A DNA stretch of 45,347 nt from assembly GCA_018061005.1 (NCBI GenBank), contig JAGOVA010000018.1, forward strand, positions 1 through 45,347. Direction: 5' to 3'. The number at the start of each line of letters is the position of its first letter. Position 1 is the stretch's first letter. Positions 22,899 to 31,550 of the stretch are shown here, one piece after another. Position numbers and translations under genes: made by a program. The notes under the pieces are model-generated. The model was given only the letters and a program-made list of their open reading frames with translations. It was not told where the DNA came from and did not search any database. This DNA is from Sterolibacterium sp. (GTDB taxonomy: Bacteria > Pseudomonadota > Gammaproteobacteria > Burkholderiales > Rhodocyclaceae).

Positions 22899-23378
22899 TC
22901 AAAGCCGGGCAAAGGCCGCGATGACTTCCGCCGGAGCCTGCACCAGTTCGATCAACACGCCTTCACCGGCGATCGGAAACTGCTCGTTGGCCTTGGGATG
23001 CAAAAAGGTGATGTCGTAACCGGCCGCGCCCTTGCGGATGCCGCCCGGTGCGAAACGCACCCCCTGCGCCGTCAGCCATTCGACGGCCACCGGCAGATCA
23101 TCCACCCACAGGCCGACATGATTCAGCGGCGGCTCATGCACGGCGGGTTTTTGGGCCGCATCCAGCGGCTGCATCAGATCCACCTCGACCTTGAACGGCC
23201 CCTTGCCCAGTGCGGTGATATCTTCGTCGACGTTTTCTTTTTCACTGACGAAGTTACCCGTCACCGTCAGGCCGAACATATCGACCCACAAGCGGCGCAG
23301 CCGGTCTTTGGAAGCCCCTCCCACGGCGATCTGCTGGATGCCCAGAATCTTGAAGGGTCGTTGAATCTCATTGCTCAT
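22899..23378 (-). CDS. VOC-fold (glyoxalase/bleomycin-resistance superfamily) protein
   Basis: 159 residues from the ATG at 23378, which overlaps the lgt stop by 4 nt. The fold is two beta-alpha-beta-beta-beta modules: GIQQIAVGG...[12 protein letters not shown] and [26 protein letters not shown], ending [16 protein letters not shown] enzymes bind a divalent metal with His/Glu from each module. The second-module His (LNHVGL) and the final Glu (LIELVQ) are present, but the first His is replaced by Gln (Q16 in IQQIAV). This resembles lactoylglutathione lyase or methylmalonyl-CoA epimerase-like proteins, yet the substrate cannot be told from sequence. Coupling to lgt may be only positional. Confidence 0.75.
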   Translation of the reverse strand: MSNEIQRPFKILGIQQIAVGGASKDRLRRLWVDMFGLTVTGNFVSEKENVDEDITALGKGPFKVEVDLMQPLDAAQKPAVHEPPLNHVGLWVDDLPVAVEWLTAQGVRFAPGGIRKGAAGYDITFLHPKANEQFPIAGEGVLIELVQAPAEVIAAFARL

Positions 23379-24160
23379 GCCTGCTTGCTCCTGCGTAAGA
23401 TGAAGTAAAGACCTGCCAGTATCATCGGCAGGCTGAGCCACTGCCCCATACTGATGACATAGCTGTGGCCAAAGATGCCCATATCCGGCTCGCGGAAAAA
23501 CTCGCCGATGGAACGGAAAATGCCATAGCCCAGCAGAAACACGCCGGAAATCGCGCCTTCCTTGCGCGGTTTCGAGGCATACCACCAGACGATGAAAAAC
23601 AGCAGCAAGCCTTCCAGCCCGGCCTGATACAGCTGTGAAGGATGGCGCGGCAGACTATCCACCTGCGGAAACACCATTGCCCATGCGGAAGAAGGATCGG
23701 CCGCCCGCCCCCACAGTTCGCCATTGATGAAATTGCCGATCCGACCGGCGCACAAACCCAGCGGCACCAGCGGCACGACGAAATCATTGACGTGCATCAG
23801 CGACATTTTCTTGCGCCACGAAAACAACCACATGGCGAAGAACACGCCCAGAAACCCCCCGTGAAAGCTCATGCCGCCTTTCCAGATCGCCATGATTTCC
23901 GCAGGATGCGCCAGAAAATAACCCGGCTCGTAAAACAGAACCTGCCCCAGTCGGCCACCCAGAATGACACCGAACACGCCATAAAACAGCATGTCATCGA
24001 CATCTTGCGAAGAAAAACCCAGTGCTGGCTGACGTTTGGCGCGCCAGGTACCCAAGGCCAAAAAAGACAGGAAAGCCAGCAGATACATCAGGCCATACCA
24101 ATGAACCGCCAGCGGGCCAAGCTGGATGGCAATGGGGTCAAACTGGGGATGAATGAGCAT
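23375..24160 (-). CDS. lgt: Phosphatidylglycerol-prolipoprotein diacylglyceryl transferase
   Basis: 261 residues, an inner-membrane enzyme that moves diacylglycerol from phosphatidylglycerol to the lipobox Cys of prolipoproteins, the first step of lipoprotein maturation. Seven hydrophobic segments are visible. The signature [14 protein letters not shown] (about residue 140) and the catalytic HGG of [12 protein letters not shown] (about 100) are intact, as is the N-terminal HWYGLMYL block. I start at the ATG at 24160 ([12 protein letters not shown], the usual betaproteobacterial opening); a GTG nine nt upstream is possible. The gene is divergent from ilvD across a 92-nt gap and overlaps the VOC gene by 4 nt. 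Confidence 0.96.
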   Translation of the reverse strand: MLIHPQFDPIAIQLGPLAVHWYGLMYLLAFLSFLALGTWRAKRQPALGFSSQDVDDMLFYGVFGVILGGRLGQVLFYEPGYFLAHPAEIMAIWKGGMSFHGGFLGVFFAMWLFSWRKKMSLMHVNDFVVPLVPLGLCAGRIGNFINGELWGRAADPSSAWAMVFPQVDSLPRHPSQLYQAGLEGLLLFFIVWWYASKPRKEGAISGVFLLGYGIFRSIGEFFREPDMGIFGHSYVISMGQWLSLPMILAGLYFILRRSKQA

Positions 24161-24252
24161 GAAGGCCACCGGGTTACGCTAAAATCGCCATTCTAACCGA
24201 GCATCGCAGCCCGTTTCCCTCGCTGCATGCTCCCTCACTTCAGGAGATACTC

Positions 24253-26163
24253 ATGCCCGCCTACCGTTCCCGCACTTCCACCCACGGCCGCAACATGGCG
24301 GGCGCGCGCGCCCTGTGGCGTGCCACTGGCGTTCAGGAAGGGGATTTCGGCAAACCGATCATCGCCGTGGTGAATTCCTTCACCCAGTTCGTGCCCGGCC
24401 ATGTGCACCTCAAGGATATGGGGCAACTGGTCGCCCGCGAAATCGAAGCCGCAGGCGGCATCGCCAAGGAATTCAACACCATCGCCATTGACGACGGCAT
24501 CGCCATGGGGCATGCCGGCATGCTCTACTCGCTGCCCTCGCGCGAGCTGATTGCCGACTCGGTCGAGTACATGGTCAACGCCCATTGCGCCGACGCGATG
24601 GTGTGCATCTCCAACTGCGACAAAATCACCCCGGGCATGCTGATGGCCGCCATGCGCCTCAATATCCCCGTTGTTTTCGTTTCCGGTGGGCCGATGGAAG
24701 CGGGCAAGGTGAAATGGCAGGGCAAGACCATCGCCGTCGATCTGATCGACGCCATGATCAACGCCGCCGATGACCGCGTGAGCGACGAGGACGTCGGCCA
24801 CTTCGAACGTTCCGCCTGCCCGACTTGCGGCTCCTGCTCGGGCATGTTTACCGCCAACTCAATGAACTGCCTGACCGAAGCGCTGGGGCTGTCGCTGCCC
24901 GGCAACGGCTCACTGCTGGCCACCCATGCCGACCGCAAACAACTGTTCCTCAAGGCGGGTCGCCTCATCGTCGATCTTTGCCAGCGTTACTACAACCAGG
25001 ATGACGAACGCGCGCTGCCGCGCACCATTGCCAGCTTCAAGGCGTTTGAAAATGCGATGAGTCTGGACGTGGCAATGGGCGGCTCTTCCAACACGGTATT
25101 GCACCTGCTGGCCGCCGCGCGGGAAGCCGAGGTCAATTTCACCATGAAAGACATCGACCGCATCTCGCGCCGGGTACCCTGCATTGCCAAGGTCGCACCG
25201 GCCACGCAGGACTACCACATGGAAGACGTGCATCGTGCCGGTGGCATCATGGCCATCCTCGGTGAACTGGATCGCGGCGGACTGCTGCACACCGATGTGC
25301 CGACCGTGCATACCAAGACCCTGGCCGAGGCACTGCAGACCTACGACGTGCTGCGCGCTCATGACAGCAGCGTGTTCGAATTCTTCCGCGCCGCCCCAGG
25401 GGGCGTTCCGACGCAAACCGCCTTTTCGCAAGACCGGCGTTTCCCCGGGCTTGATCTCGACCGCAGCAAGGGGTGCATACGCGACATGGCCAACGCCTAC
25501 AGCAAAGAAGGCGGGCTGGCCGTGCTGTTCGGCAACATTGCCGAAAAAGGCTGCATCGTCAAAACCGCCGGTGTCGATGAAAAAAACTGGAAATTCACCG
25601 GCACGGCACGCGTTTATGAAAGCCAGGAAGATGCCGTCACCGGCATCCTCGGGGGCGAAGTCAAGGCCGGTGATGTCGTGATCGTGCGCTATGAAGGCCC
25701 CAAGGGCGGACCGGGCATGCAGGAAATGCTCTACCCCACCACCTACCTGAAATCCAAAGGGTTGGGCGCATCCTGCGCGCTGCTCACCGATGGCCGTTTT
25801 TCTGGCGGCACCTCCGGGCTGTCGATCGGCCACGCCTCCCCCGAAGCGGCTGCAGGCGGCGCGATTGCCCTGATCGAAAATGGCGACACCATCGAAATCG
25901 ACATTCCGGCACGGCGCATCCATCTGGCACGAACCTACAACGAACTGGCATTACGCCGCCAGAAAATGGAAGAAAAAGGCGCTGCCGCCTGGAAGCCCGC
26001 CCACCGTCAACGTCAGGTTTCCGCCGCCCTGCAGGTGTATGCCGCCACCACCACCTGTGCTGACAGCGGCGCAGTGCGTGATGTAACGCAACTCATCACA
26101 GCGGGCAAAGCCTCACACACCAGAACCCGCCATGGAGCACTGCCTGATGAACCACGGGAATAA
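24253..26163 (+). CDS. ilvD: Dihydroxy-acid dehydratase
   Basis: 636 residues. It removes water from 2,3-dihydroxy-3-methylbutanoate (and the methylpentanoate analogue), the third step of valine/isoleucine synthesis, using an iron-sulfur cluster and Mg2+. The ATG at 24253 follows AGGAG by seven or so bases. Cluster and active-site regions are intact: [42 protein letters not shown] near the C-terminus. The protein runs about 20 residues past the usual end (AVRDVTQL), finishing in a basic, unconserved-looking tail. It is a single-gene unit; the next gene converges on it with a 27-nt gap and no clear terminator hairpin. Confidence 0.97.
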   Translation: MPAYRSRTSTHGRNMAGARALWRATGVQEGDFGKPIIAVVNSFTQFVPGHVHLKDMGQLVAREIEAAGGIAKEFNTIAIDDGIAMGHAGMLYSLPSRELIADSVEYMVNAHCADAMVCISNCDKITPGMLMAAMRLNIPVVFVSGGPMEAGKVKWQGKTIAVDLIDAMINAADDRVSDEDVGHFERSACPTCGSCSGMFTANSMNCLTEALGLSLPGNGSLLATHADRKQLFLKAGRLIVDLCQRYYNQDDERALPRTIASFKAFENAMSLDVAMGGSSNTVLHLLAAAREAEVNFTMKDIDRISRRVPCIAKVAPATQDYHMEDVHRAGGIMAILGELDRGGLLHTDVPTVHTKTLAEALQTYDVLRAHDSSVFEFFRAAPGGVPTQTAFSQDRRFPGLDLDRSKGCIRDMANAYSKEGGLAVLFGNIAEKGCIVKTAGVDEKNWKFTGTARVYESQEDAVTGILGGEVKAGDVVIVRYEGPKGGPGMQEMLYPTTYLKSKGLGASCALLTDGRFSGGTSGLSIGHASPEAAAGGAIALIENGDTIEIDIPARRIHLARTYNELALRRQKMEEKGAAAWKPAHRQRQVSAALQVYAATTTCADSGAVRDVTQLITAGKASHTRTRHGALPDEPRE

Positions 26164-26190
26164 GCCACAGGAATAACTGCGCGCAAGGAT

Positions 26191-27156
26191 TCAACCCCAC
26201 ACATGGCTCAGGAAGGCCTGGGTAAACCGCGCCAGTGCCTCTGCCGGTAGCGCATTGATACCTGCCGCCGCTGCGCGCCCGCCGCCGCTGGGAAACTGCC
26301 GGCACAACGCATCCGCACCCTTGCGCCGGTTCAGTGGCGCGCGGACGCTGACCAGATAGCTGCCATTGGCTTTGGCGGTCAACACGGCATGTGCGCGTCC
26401 GGGGTGCTGGTTGCTCAGATCGTTGCTGAACACCCCGCTGACACGGCGCGCCCAGGCTGCATCGGGCAACATAAACAAGGCTGCCGCCGCCGTCGATCCC
26501 GCTTCGGCTCGCCACGCGCTAGCACGTGCCATATCTTCGTCATAGCCGGTGGCGAGCCGCTCGAAATGCTCGCGGCTTTCCTGCATGAATTCGAACGGGC
26601 TGGCGTGGCGACTGACGAGGCGAAACAGTTCGTCAGGCGCGAAATGCAGATCGGCCAGCGATTCGCCATAACTGTTGTAGTTGAGGCAGATACCGAGCCG
26701 TTCGAGCTGCGCCAGACGCGCCGCGTCCAGCTCGAGCGGCCGCGCCAGTGCCTGGGCACTGTGCGCCAGATTGTCACCAAAAGCACCCACCACAGCCCAG
26801 GCACGGTAGCGGTGCTCAAGCCAGCCACTGACGAGCAAGCTCGTACACACCTCGGGCGCTTCGTTGATCAGCGTCGTCAGCCCGGCGTGCGGCGCAATCT
26901 CGCCGGCGTAATGATGGTCAACATAGAAGATTTCCGCACCGCGCTCCAGCAGGCGTTCAACCCCGGCACGGTTGCTGTCGAAGGAAACGTCCAGCACCGT
27001 CACACGGTCGCCCGCCTGTGCTTCAACCTGACTGAGCAGGTCGATGTCACGCTTGATGCCGGTCACCTGTCGCGCAGCACGCGGCTCCGCAAGACGCAGC
27101 TGGGTCAGCGCATAGATGCCGTCAGCATCGCCATTGAATACATCGATATCCGCCAT
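26191..27156 (-). CDS. DHH-family phosphoesterase
   Basis: 321 residues, cytoplasmic. DHH-superfamily motifs are visible in order: FNGDADGIYAL (motif I, residues 7-17), TVLDVSFD (motif II, about 53-60), YVDHHYAG (the DHH motif, about 78-85) and VGAFGDN (motif IV, about 123-129). A C-terminal glycine-rich GGGRAAAAGIN resembles the GGGH-like loop of DHHA1 substrate-binding domains, with Arg where His is usual. Members hydrolyse phosphodiester bonds in nucleotides or oligonucleotides (RecJ, NrnA, GdpP); which substrate this one uses is unknown. The ATG at 27156 has a GGAG site. It stands alone, convergent with ilvD. The 116-nt gap upstream holds a small GC hairpin (27215-27230) without a T tract. 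Confidence 0.8.
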   Translation of the reverse strand: MADIDVFNGDADGIYALTQLRLAEPRAARQVTGIKRDIDLLSQVEAQAGDRVTVLDVSFDSNRAGVERLLERGAEIFYVDHHYAGEIAPHAGLTTLINEAPEVCTSLLVSGWLEHRYRAWAVVGAFGDNLAHSAQALARPLELDAARLAQLERLGICLNYNSYGESLADLHFAPDELFRLVSRHASPFEFMQESREHFERLATGYDEDMARASAWRAEAGSTAAAALFMLPDAAWARRVSGVFSNDLSNQHPGRAHAVLTAKANGSYLVSVRAPLNRRKGADALCRQFPSGGGRAAAAGINALPAEALARFTQAFLSHVWG

Positions 27157-27272
27157 ACAATTCAGGCTCCGGTGTGGTGGTGATCAAGAAAGGAACGCCA
27201 TCGATTGCTGCCTGTGCCCTCCGCAGGGCATTGAATCACGGCGCGCTGCTCATGCATTGCACACGCATCCAT

Positions 27273-29411
27273 TCATTCCAGTTCCGCCAGAAACGCACGC
27301 GCCCCGGCATGCGCCTGCCGGGCAGCGCTGCGTAGCCATTTCATCGCCAGACGCGGGCTGAGTACCACGCCCTGACCTGCCGAATACGCACAGCCCAGCG
27401 CATATTGCGCGTCGGCATCGCCCAACAAGGCGGCCTTGCGTAGCCAGCGCGCACCTTCGCGCTGTGTTTGTGCCGTCATCTCACAGCCCTGCCCATGCAG
27501 CAGGCAATAACCCAGGCTGTACATGGCATATGCGTCTTCGTGCTGTTCGACCGCCTGTTCGTACCAGCGCAAGGCTTCCCGATGATCAGAAAATTGTGTT
27601 TTTGGTGAATTCACTGAATTCACTGCGCGCACCTCCTGCGGTTCCTTTGATTCCTGCGCCTCCTGCGGCTCATGTGTCTTCTTTGCGGCCGGCATCACAC
27701 CAAAATAATACAAATCTGCCAACGCAATTTTCGCCTCGAACAGGCGCGCGGCCTTGCGATACCAGTTCATCGCCTGCTGGGCATCGGCCACCACCCCCTG
27801 CCCGTAGCGATAACACTCCGCCAGCCGGAAAGCCGCCCGCCGATGCCCCAGCTCCCCCGCCTTGCGATAAAACAGGGCGCGTTCCGCAGCCACTTCCGAT
27901 GAATTTTCAGCCGCCACCGACAACGACTCGGCGCGAGAAAAACAGTAACGTTCCAGTTCGCCCAGCGCGGGCTCCCAACCGGCCTCGGCGGCGGCGCGCA
28001 ACAACTGCTCGCCGCGCACGAGATCTGCGGCCGTGCCCATCCCATGCAGATGACAGCGCCCCCACTCGGCCAGGCCGTGTGGATGGCCGCTGCCGGCAGC
28101 GGCGCGATAATACGCAGCGGCAGTTTCAGGGTGAGCCGCCACCCCCTCGCCCTGCTCATAACACTCCCCCAGCCAGACCTGTGCGGTCGCATCCCCACCC
28201 TCGGCGGCGCGGCGATACCAGGCAATCGCCCGTGTCTTGTTCTCGCTCACGCCATCGCCATTGCGATAACAATGTCCCAGCTTGCGCTGCGCCTGAGTAT
28301 GCCCCTGGCGCGCAGCCAGCCGATACCAGCGGATGGCCTCGGGCATATCCAGAGTCAGCCCGCCGCGCCCGAAGGCGTGCCACTCGCCCAGCTCAAACTG
28401 CGCCTCACGGTTACCCTGCTCGGCAGCACGTCGATACCAGCCCAAACCGGCCTGAATGTCGCGCGTCACCCCGATGCCAAAAACATGACACTGCCCCAGT
28501 AAAAACATCGCCCCCGCCACCTGCTTGCGCGCCGCCGCACGCAGCCAGACGGTGGCCTCATGATGATCCTGCGCCCCCCCCGCACCGGCATACAGACACA
28601 AACCCACACAATACATGGCTGCGGAACTGCCCCCATCGGCGGCCACACGCCACAAACGCAATGCCTCGCCACGGTTTTCCTGCACCCCCCGACCAGAAAA
28701 ATGACAGCGCGCCAGCAACTCATGCGCGCGCACATGGCCATGTTCGATCGCCAGACGCAACCATCGCGCCGCCTCGCCGAAGTCTCGCCCGCAAACGCCC
28801 GGCAAGCCGAAATAGTGAATGCGCCCCAACCAGTATTGCGCCAGCCGCGCGCCGACACCGCCCCGTGCTGCCGCCTTGTGCAACATGACCAGCGCGCGCG
28901 CATCATCGGCCAGCACACCCTGCCCGCGCAGCAGGCACAAGCCATACCAGATCAAGCCCTGCAGATCGTCCGCCGCTGCTGCCTTGCCAAACAAACGCGC
29001 CGCCTCGGTGATGTCCCGGGGCAGGCCAAAGCCGTGATACAACAGCCAGCCCAGCACCGCCTCACCCGCTGCACAAGGGCGTTCCGCGCTCTGCGTCGCC
29101 CAGCGAACCGCCTGTAAATACGATTTTCCTGCCCCGCCCCCGCCGACCGCATAACGCCAGGCCAGCTCAGCCTGCGCCTGCGGATTGCCGGCAGCCGCCA
29201 TGCGGGACAACTCAGCCAGCATCAGCGCACGCCAGAACTCATCGGCAGACCCTAGCAATTCGATACCCTGCGCCGCACCTCGTTCAATCAGGCTCGAATC
29301 CAGTGCCTCACGAAAAATCCCCAGCAACGCCGGCGCGTGCAACGGCACCAACCCGTCGGCCAGGGCGACAGGTTGTGGAAACGAAGAGGAAAGGATGGGC
29401 TGATCCAGCAT
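27273..29411 (-). CDS. Sel1-like (TPR-type) repeat protein with about 14 repeats
   Basis: 712 residues, no signal peptide and no membrane helix seen. After ~80 residues the chain is a run of about 14 Sel1-like repeats of 35-37 residues (pattern AxxxLGxxYxxGxGVxxDxxxAxxWYRxAAxxG; for example AQRKLGHCYRNGDGVSENK). Such solenoids act as protein-interaction scaffolds. Near residues 575-605 the repeat register is broken by a charged linker (KTHEPQEAQESKEPQE... VNSVNSP), encoded by short direct repeats. The ATG at 29411 is preferred over a TTG at 29420; neither has a clear ribosome site. It has no operon partner: 116 nt separate it from the DHH gene and xseA diverges upstream. Function unknown. Confidence 0.85.
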   Translation of the reverse strand: MLDQPILSSSFPQPVALADGLVPLHAPALLGIFREALDSSLIERGAAQGIELLGSADEFWRALMLAELSRMAAAGNPQAQAELAWRYAVGGGGAGKSYLQAVRWATQSAERPCAAGEAVLGWLLYHGFGLPRDITEAARLFGKAAAADDLQGLIWYGLCLLRGQGVLADDARALVMLHKAAARGGVGARLAQYWLGRIHYFGLPGVCGRDFGEAARWLRLAIEHGHVRAHELLARCHFSGRGVQENRGEALRLWRVAADGGSSAAMYCVGLCLYAGAGGAQDHHEATVWLRAAARKQVAGAMFLLGQCHVFGIGVTRDIQAGLGWYRRAAEQGNREAQFELGEWHAFGRGGLTLDMPEAIRWYRLAARQGHTQAQRKLGHCYRNGDGVSENKTRAIAWYRRAAEGGDATAQVWLGECYEQGEGVAAHPETAAAYYRAAAGSGHPHGLAEWGRCHLHGMGTAADLVRGEQLLRAAAEAGWEPALGELERYCFSRAESLSVAAENSSEVAAERALFYRKAGELGHRRAAFRLAECYRYGQGVVADAQQAMNWYRKAARLFEAKIALADLYYFGVMPAAKKTHEPQEAQESKEPQEVRAVNSVNSPKTQFSDHREALRWYEQAVEQHEDAYAMYSLGYCLLHGQGCEMTAQTQREGARWLRKAALLGDADAQYALGCAYSAGQGVVLSPRLAMKWLRSAARQAHAGARAFLAELE

Positions 29412-29801
29412 GGACGGCAAGATTACCGGAAATCCCCTTGCACGGGCATAGGCTGCTCGGCCAAAATGCCCTGAATCTGCAGACTTTCAGCCCGCCTAGC
29501 ACCATGCCATTATCATTTCAACCGGCGATTCGTCTATCCACAAAAACTGTGGATAACATTGTGGATGAAGTGGGGCAAAAGCACCTAAGTCGCCCACCCA
29601 TAAGCCTTTTTCTTACCCTGCCTTAAAATTAGGCTATATAAAATGTTCTGCATTTTCAATGACTTGACCGCAACCCCTTATCCCAGCACGGATTTTCAAT
29701 GCAAGCCCGCGTATACATCGCACACTCGGTGCATATTTCCCCTTACCCGGGGTCGCGAAGTGCACCGTGTCAACACTTTTTTACAACTTTTTTAATGCCT
29801 C
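29412..29801. other. 390-nt divergent intergenic region, Sel1 gene / xseA
   Basis: No gene was found here. It is the most AT-rich stretch nearby and holds: three DnaA-box-like nonamers (29534-29568), an AT-rich tract with TATATAAAATG (about 29635-29643), a 10-bp direct repeat ATTTTCAATG about 40 nt apart (near 29652 and 29692), and a long-loop inverted repeat CGGTGCA/TGCACCG (29727-29733 and 29761-29767). A repeated ACTTTTTTA precedes the xseA start. I could not settle on a convincing sigma-70 promoter for either gene. Confidence 0.6.
29534..29568. promoter_or_regulatory. Cluster of three DnaA-box-like sequences
   Basis: CTATCCACA (29534-29542, plus strand), TTATCCACA (29548-29556, minus strand, perfect consensus) and TCATCCACA (29560-29568, minus strand) lie within 35 nt; the first two form an inverted repeat with a 5-nt spacer. 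An AT-rich tract follows on the xseA side. This may be a regulatory DnaA site or titration site; no dnaA, dnaN, gyrB or parAB is in the window, so a chromosomal origin is not supported. Confidence 0.55.
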
Positions 29802-31151
29802 ATGCCGCCTGAACTCTCCCCCGCACCGCTCAGCGTCAGTAACCTGAACCGCCAGGTCAGGGAAACCCTGCAGCGCAACTTTCCACTGCTCCGGGTCACG
29901 GGCGAAATCTCGAATCTGATGCGCGCCGCCTCGGGGCATGTCTACTTTTCGCTCAAGGACGAAGCCGCCCAGGTGCGCTGCGTCATGTTCCGCAACCGCG
30001 CCCAGCTTCTGCCCTGGCGACTGGAAAACGGCCAGCAGGTTGACGCACAGGCACTGGTGACGCTGTTTGAGGCACGCGGCGATTTCCAGCTCAACATCGA
30101 AGGCCTGCGCCGCGCCGGGCTGGGGCGGCTCTACGAAGCCTTTGCGCGGCTGCGTGAGCGACTTGAAGCCGAAGGGCTGTTTGCCGCCGAACGCAAGCGC
30201 GCGCTGCCGCGTTTTCCGCGCGGCATCGGCATCGTCAGCTCAGCGCAGGCCGCCGCGCTGCAAGACATCCTCATCACCCTACGCCGTCGCGCGCCGCATG
30301 TGCCGCTGACCCTCTACCCCTGCCCCGTGCAAGGCGAAGGATCTGCCGAACGCATCGCCAGCGCCATCGACACGGCCGCTGGGCGGGCGGCTGAAGACGG
30401 GATCGAGGTACTGATCGTCGCCCGGGGCGGTGGCAACATCGAAGACCTGTGGTCATTCAACGAAGAATGCGTGGCGCGCGCCATCACGGCCAGCCCACTG
30501 CCCGTGGTGAGCGGGATCGGCCATGAAACGGATGTCAGCATTGCCGATTATGTCGCCGACCGGCGCGCTGCCACGCCCACCGCCGCAGCCGAACTGGTCA
30601 GCGCGGGCTGGTTTGAAGCCGCAGACGAACTCGACCAACTCGCCACCCACCTGCAACGCAGCCTGCACCGCCAGCTCGAAACCCGCATGCAGCGTCTCGA
30701 CCTGCTCGCGCACCGCTTGCTACACCCCGGCCATCGCCTGCAACGCAACCGCGAGCACACCCGCCATCTGGCCAGCCGGCTGGATGCCGCCTTGCGTCAG
30801 CAATTACGCCAGCACGCCGAACGCCTGGAACAACAGCACCGGCGACTGCTCCAGGCGCGCCCGGAATTCGCCACCCATCGCCGCCGCCTCGCTTTGGGCG
30901 GAGAACGCCTGAAATCGCTGGGGTATCAACGCCTGAGCCAACATCAGGCGCACCTCAACACCCTCCACGCGTTGCTCAATTCACTCAGCCCGCAAGCCAC
31001 CCTGGAACGCGGCTACAGCATCGTCCGCGACCAGAACGGCGCACTCATCCGCAGCCAGCAGCAACTTCAGCCAGGCGATGCATTCAGCGTGCGCCTGACC
31101 GACGTGCAAATCCACGCGCACGTCGAAAAAATCACCTGGGCCTTGCAATAG
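29802..31151 (+). CDS. xseA: Exodeoxyribonuclease VII large subunit
   Basis: 449 residues. With XseB it forms a single-strand exonuclease that acts from both ends in an ATP-independent way. The N-terminal OB-fold (LSVSNLNRQVRETLQRNFPLLRVTGEISNL, and GHVYFSLKDEAAQVRCVMFR) is followed by the catalytic domain with FPRGIGIVSS, VLIVARGGGNIEDLWSFN and GIGHETDVSIADYVADRRAATPTAAAEL, then a long helical region rich in Gln/Arg/Leu (about 285-390) and a short C-terminal beta segment (LERGYSIVRD). xseB is not in the window. The ATG at 29802 lacks a Shine-Dalgarno sequence, and an out-of-frame ATG at 29794 opens a five-codon frame that overlaps the start. Confidence 0.96.
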   Translation: MPPELSPAPLSVSNLNRQVRETLQRNFPLLRVTGEISNLMRAASGHVYFSLKDEAAQVRCVMFRNRAQLLPWRLENGQQVDAQALVTLFEARGDFQLNIEGLRRAGLGRLYEAFARLRERLEAEGLFAAERKRALPRFPRGIGIVSSAQAAALQDILITLRRRAPHVPLTLYPCPVQGEGSAERIASAIDTAAGRAAEDGIEVLIVARGGGNIEDLWSFNEECVARAITASPLPVVSGIGHETDVSIADYVADRRAATPTAAAELVSAGWFEAADELDQLATHLQRSLHRQLETRMQRLDLLAHRLLHPGHRLQRNREHTRHLASRLDAALRQQLRQHAERLEQQHRRLLQARPEFATHRRRLALGGERLKSLGYQRLSQHQAHLNTLHALLNSLSPQATLERGYSIVRDQNGALIRSQQQLQPGDAFSVRLTDVQIHAHVEKITWALQ

Positions 31152-31182
31152 GAAAGGCGGGGGGCGGGGTAGACGCGCGCGA

Positions 31183-31390
31183 TCAGACCCGACGCCTGAG
31201 TCGCTCGACTTCGTTGCGGAAGGCTGGCGGCCACTCGCGACATGTGCGTGTGTGGATACGGCGCAGGTCGAGCGCCGCGTTGCGGGTCAGCAAGAACGTG
31301 GCGGGCAACGGTTGGTCATTACCAGCCATCGGCTTCCTTGCGGTCGAGAATCGCCCTATCGGCCTTGAAGTCGCCGCTGGATGCAAAGGC
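31183..31390 (-). pseudogene. Possible remnant of a ParE/RelE-type toxin-antitoxin pair
   Basis: The 399-nt gap between xseA and sodB carries, on the minus strand, an ATG at 31329 with a good AAGGA site opening a 48-residue frame (to 31183). Its first half, FLLTRNAALDLRRIHTRTCREW, resembles the start of ParE/RelE-family toxins (LT..A..DL..I..YT...W), and then similarity stops. The frame that ends at 31319, overlapping this start by 11 nt, finishes with an ILDRKEADGW-like hydrophilic tail as small antitoxins do, but has no credible start. This suggests a decayed two-gene module. The match is by eye and short, so the call is tentative; the gap otherwise holds only the sodB promoter. Confidence 0.35.
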
Positions 31391-31459
31391 ACGACCTGCC
31401 CCGCGCAGCCATCCTGCGACCCTACAAACCCACACCTCAACATTTGAAATCGCAAGATA

Positions 31460-31488
31460 TTGCCAGACACGCAATCTCCGACTAAACT
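31460..31488 (+). promoter_or_regulatory. Probable sodB promoter
   Basis: TTGCCA (31460-31465), a spacer of exactly 17 nt, then TAAACT (31483-31488). Transcription would begin around 31495, giving a leader of about 55 nt before the sodB ATG. The -10 element lies inside a perfect palindrome. Confidence 0.5.
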
Positions 31489-31494
31489 AGTCGG
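31478..31494. promoter_or_regulatory. Palindromic operator candidate over the sodB -10 box
   Basis: CCGACTAAACTAGTCGG is a perfect 7-bp inverted repeat with a 3-nt centre. Its GACTAAA...AGTCGGGT core looks like sites of the Rrf2-family iron-sulfur regulator IscR (GACTAATTT-ACTCGGG in enterobacterial iscR promoters). Position over the -10 element suits a repressor. The assignment to IscR is by resemblance only. Confidence 0.45.
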
Positions 31495-31550
31495 GTTTCC
31501 AGCTGCTTTATTCAAACTGCCCACCGTCACCCTGAACCAAGGAGAACCTC

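Noticed and set aside
24253-26163. Frameshift at the ilvD 3' end causing its extra 20 residues
   Set aside because: The frame runs through all conserved motifs and the tail is consistent with simple loss of the ancestral stop. No sequence break is visible.
27215-27230. TGCCCT/AGGGCA hairpin upstream of the DHH gene as a terminator of the Sel1 gene
   Set aside because: The stem is 6 bp and there is no T tract on either side.
29534-29801. Chromosomal replication origin
   Set aside because: Three DnaA boxes and AT-rich DNA alone are not enough, and no dnaA, dnaN, gyrB, parA or rpmH gene is in the window.
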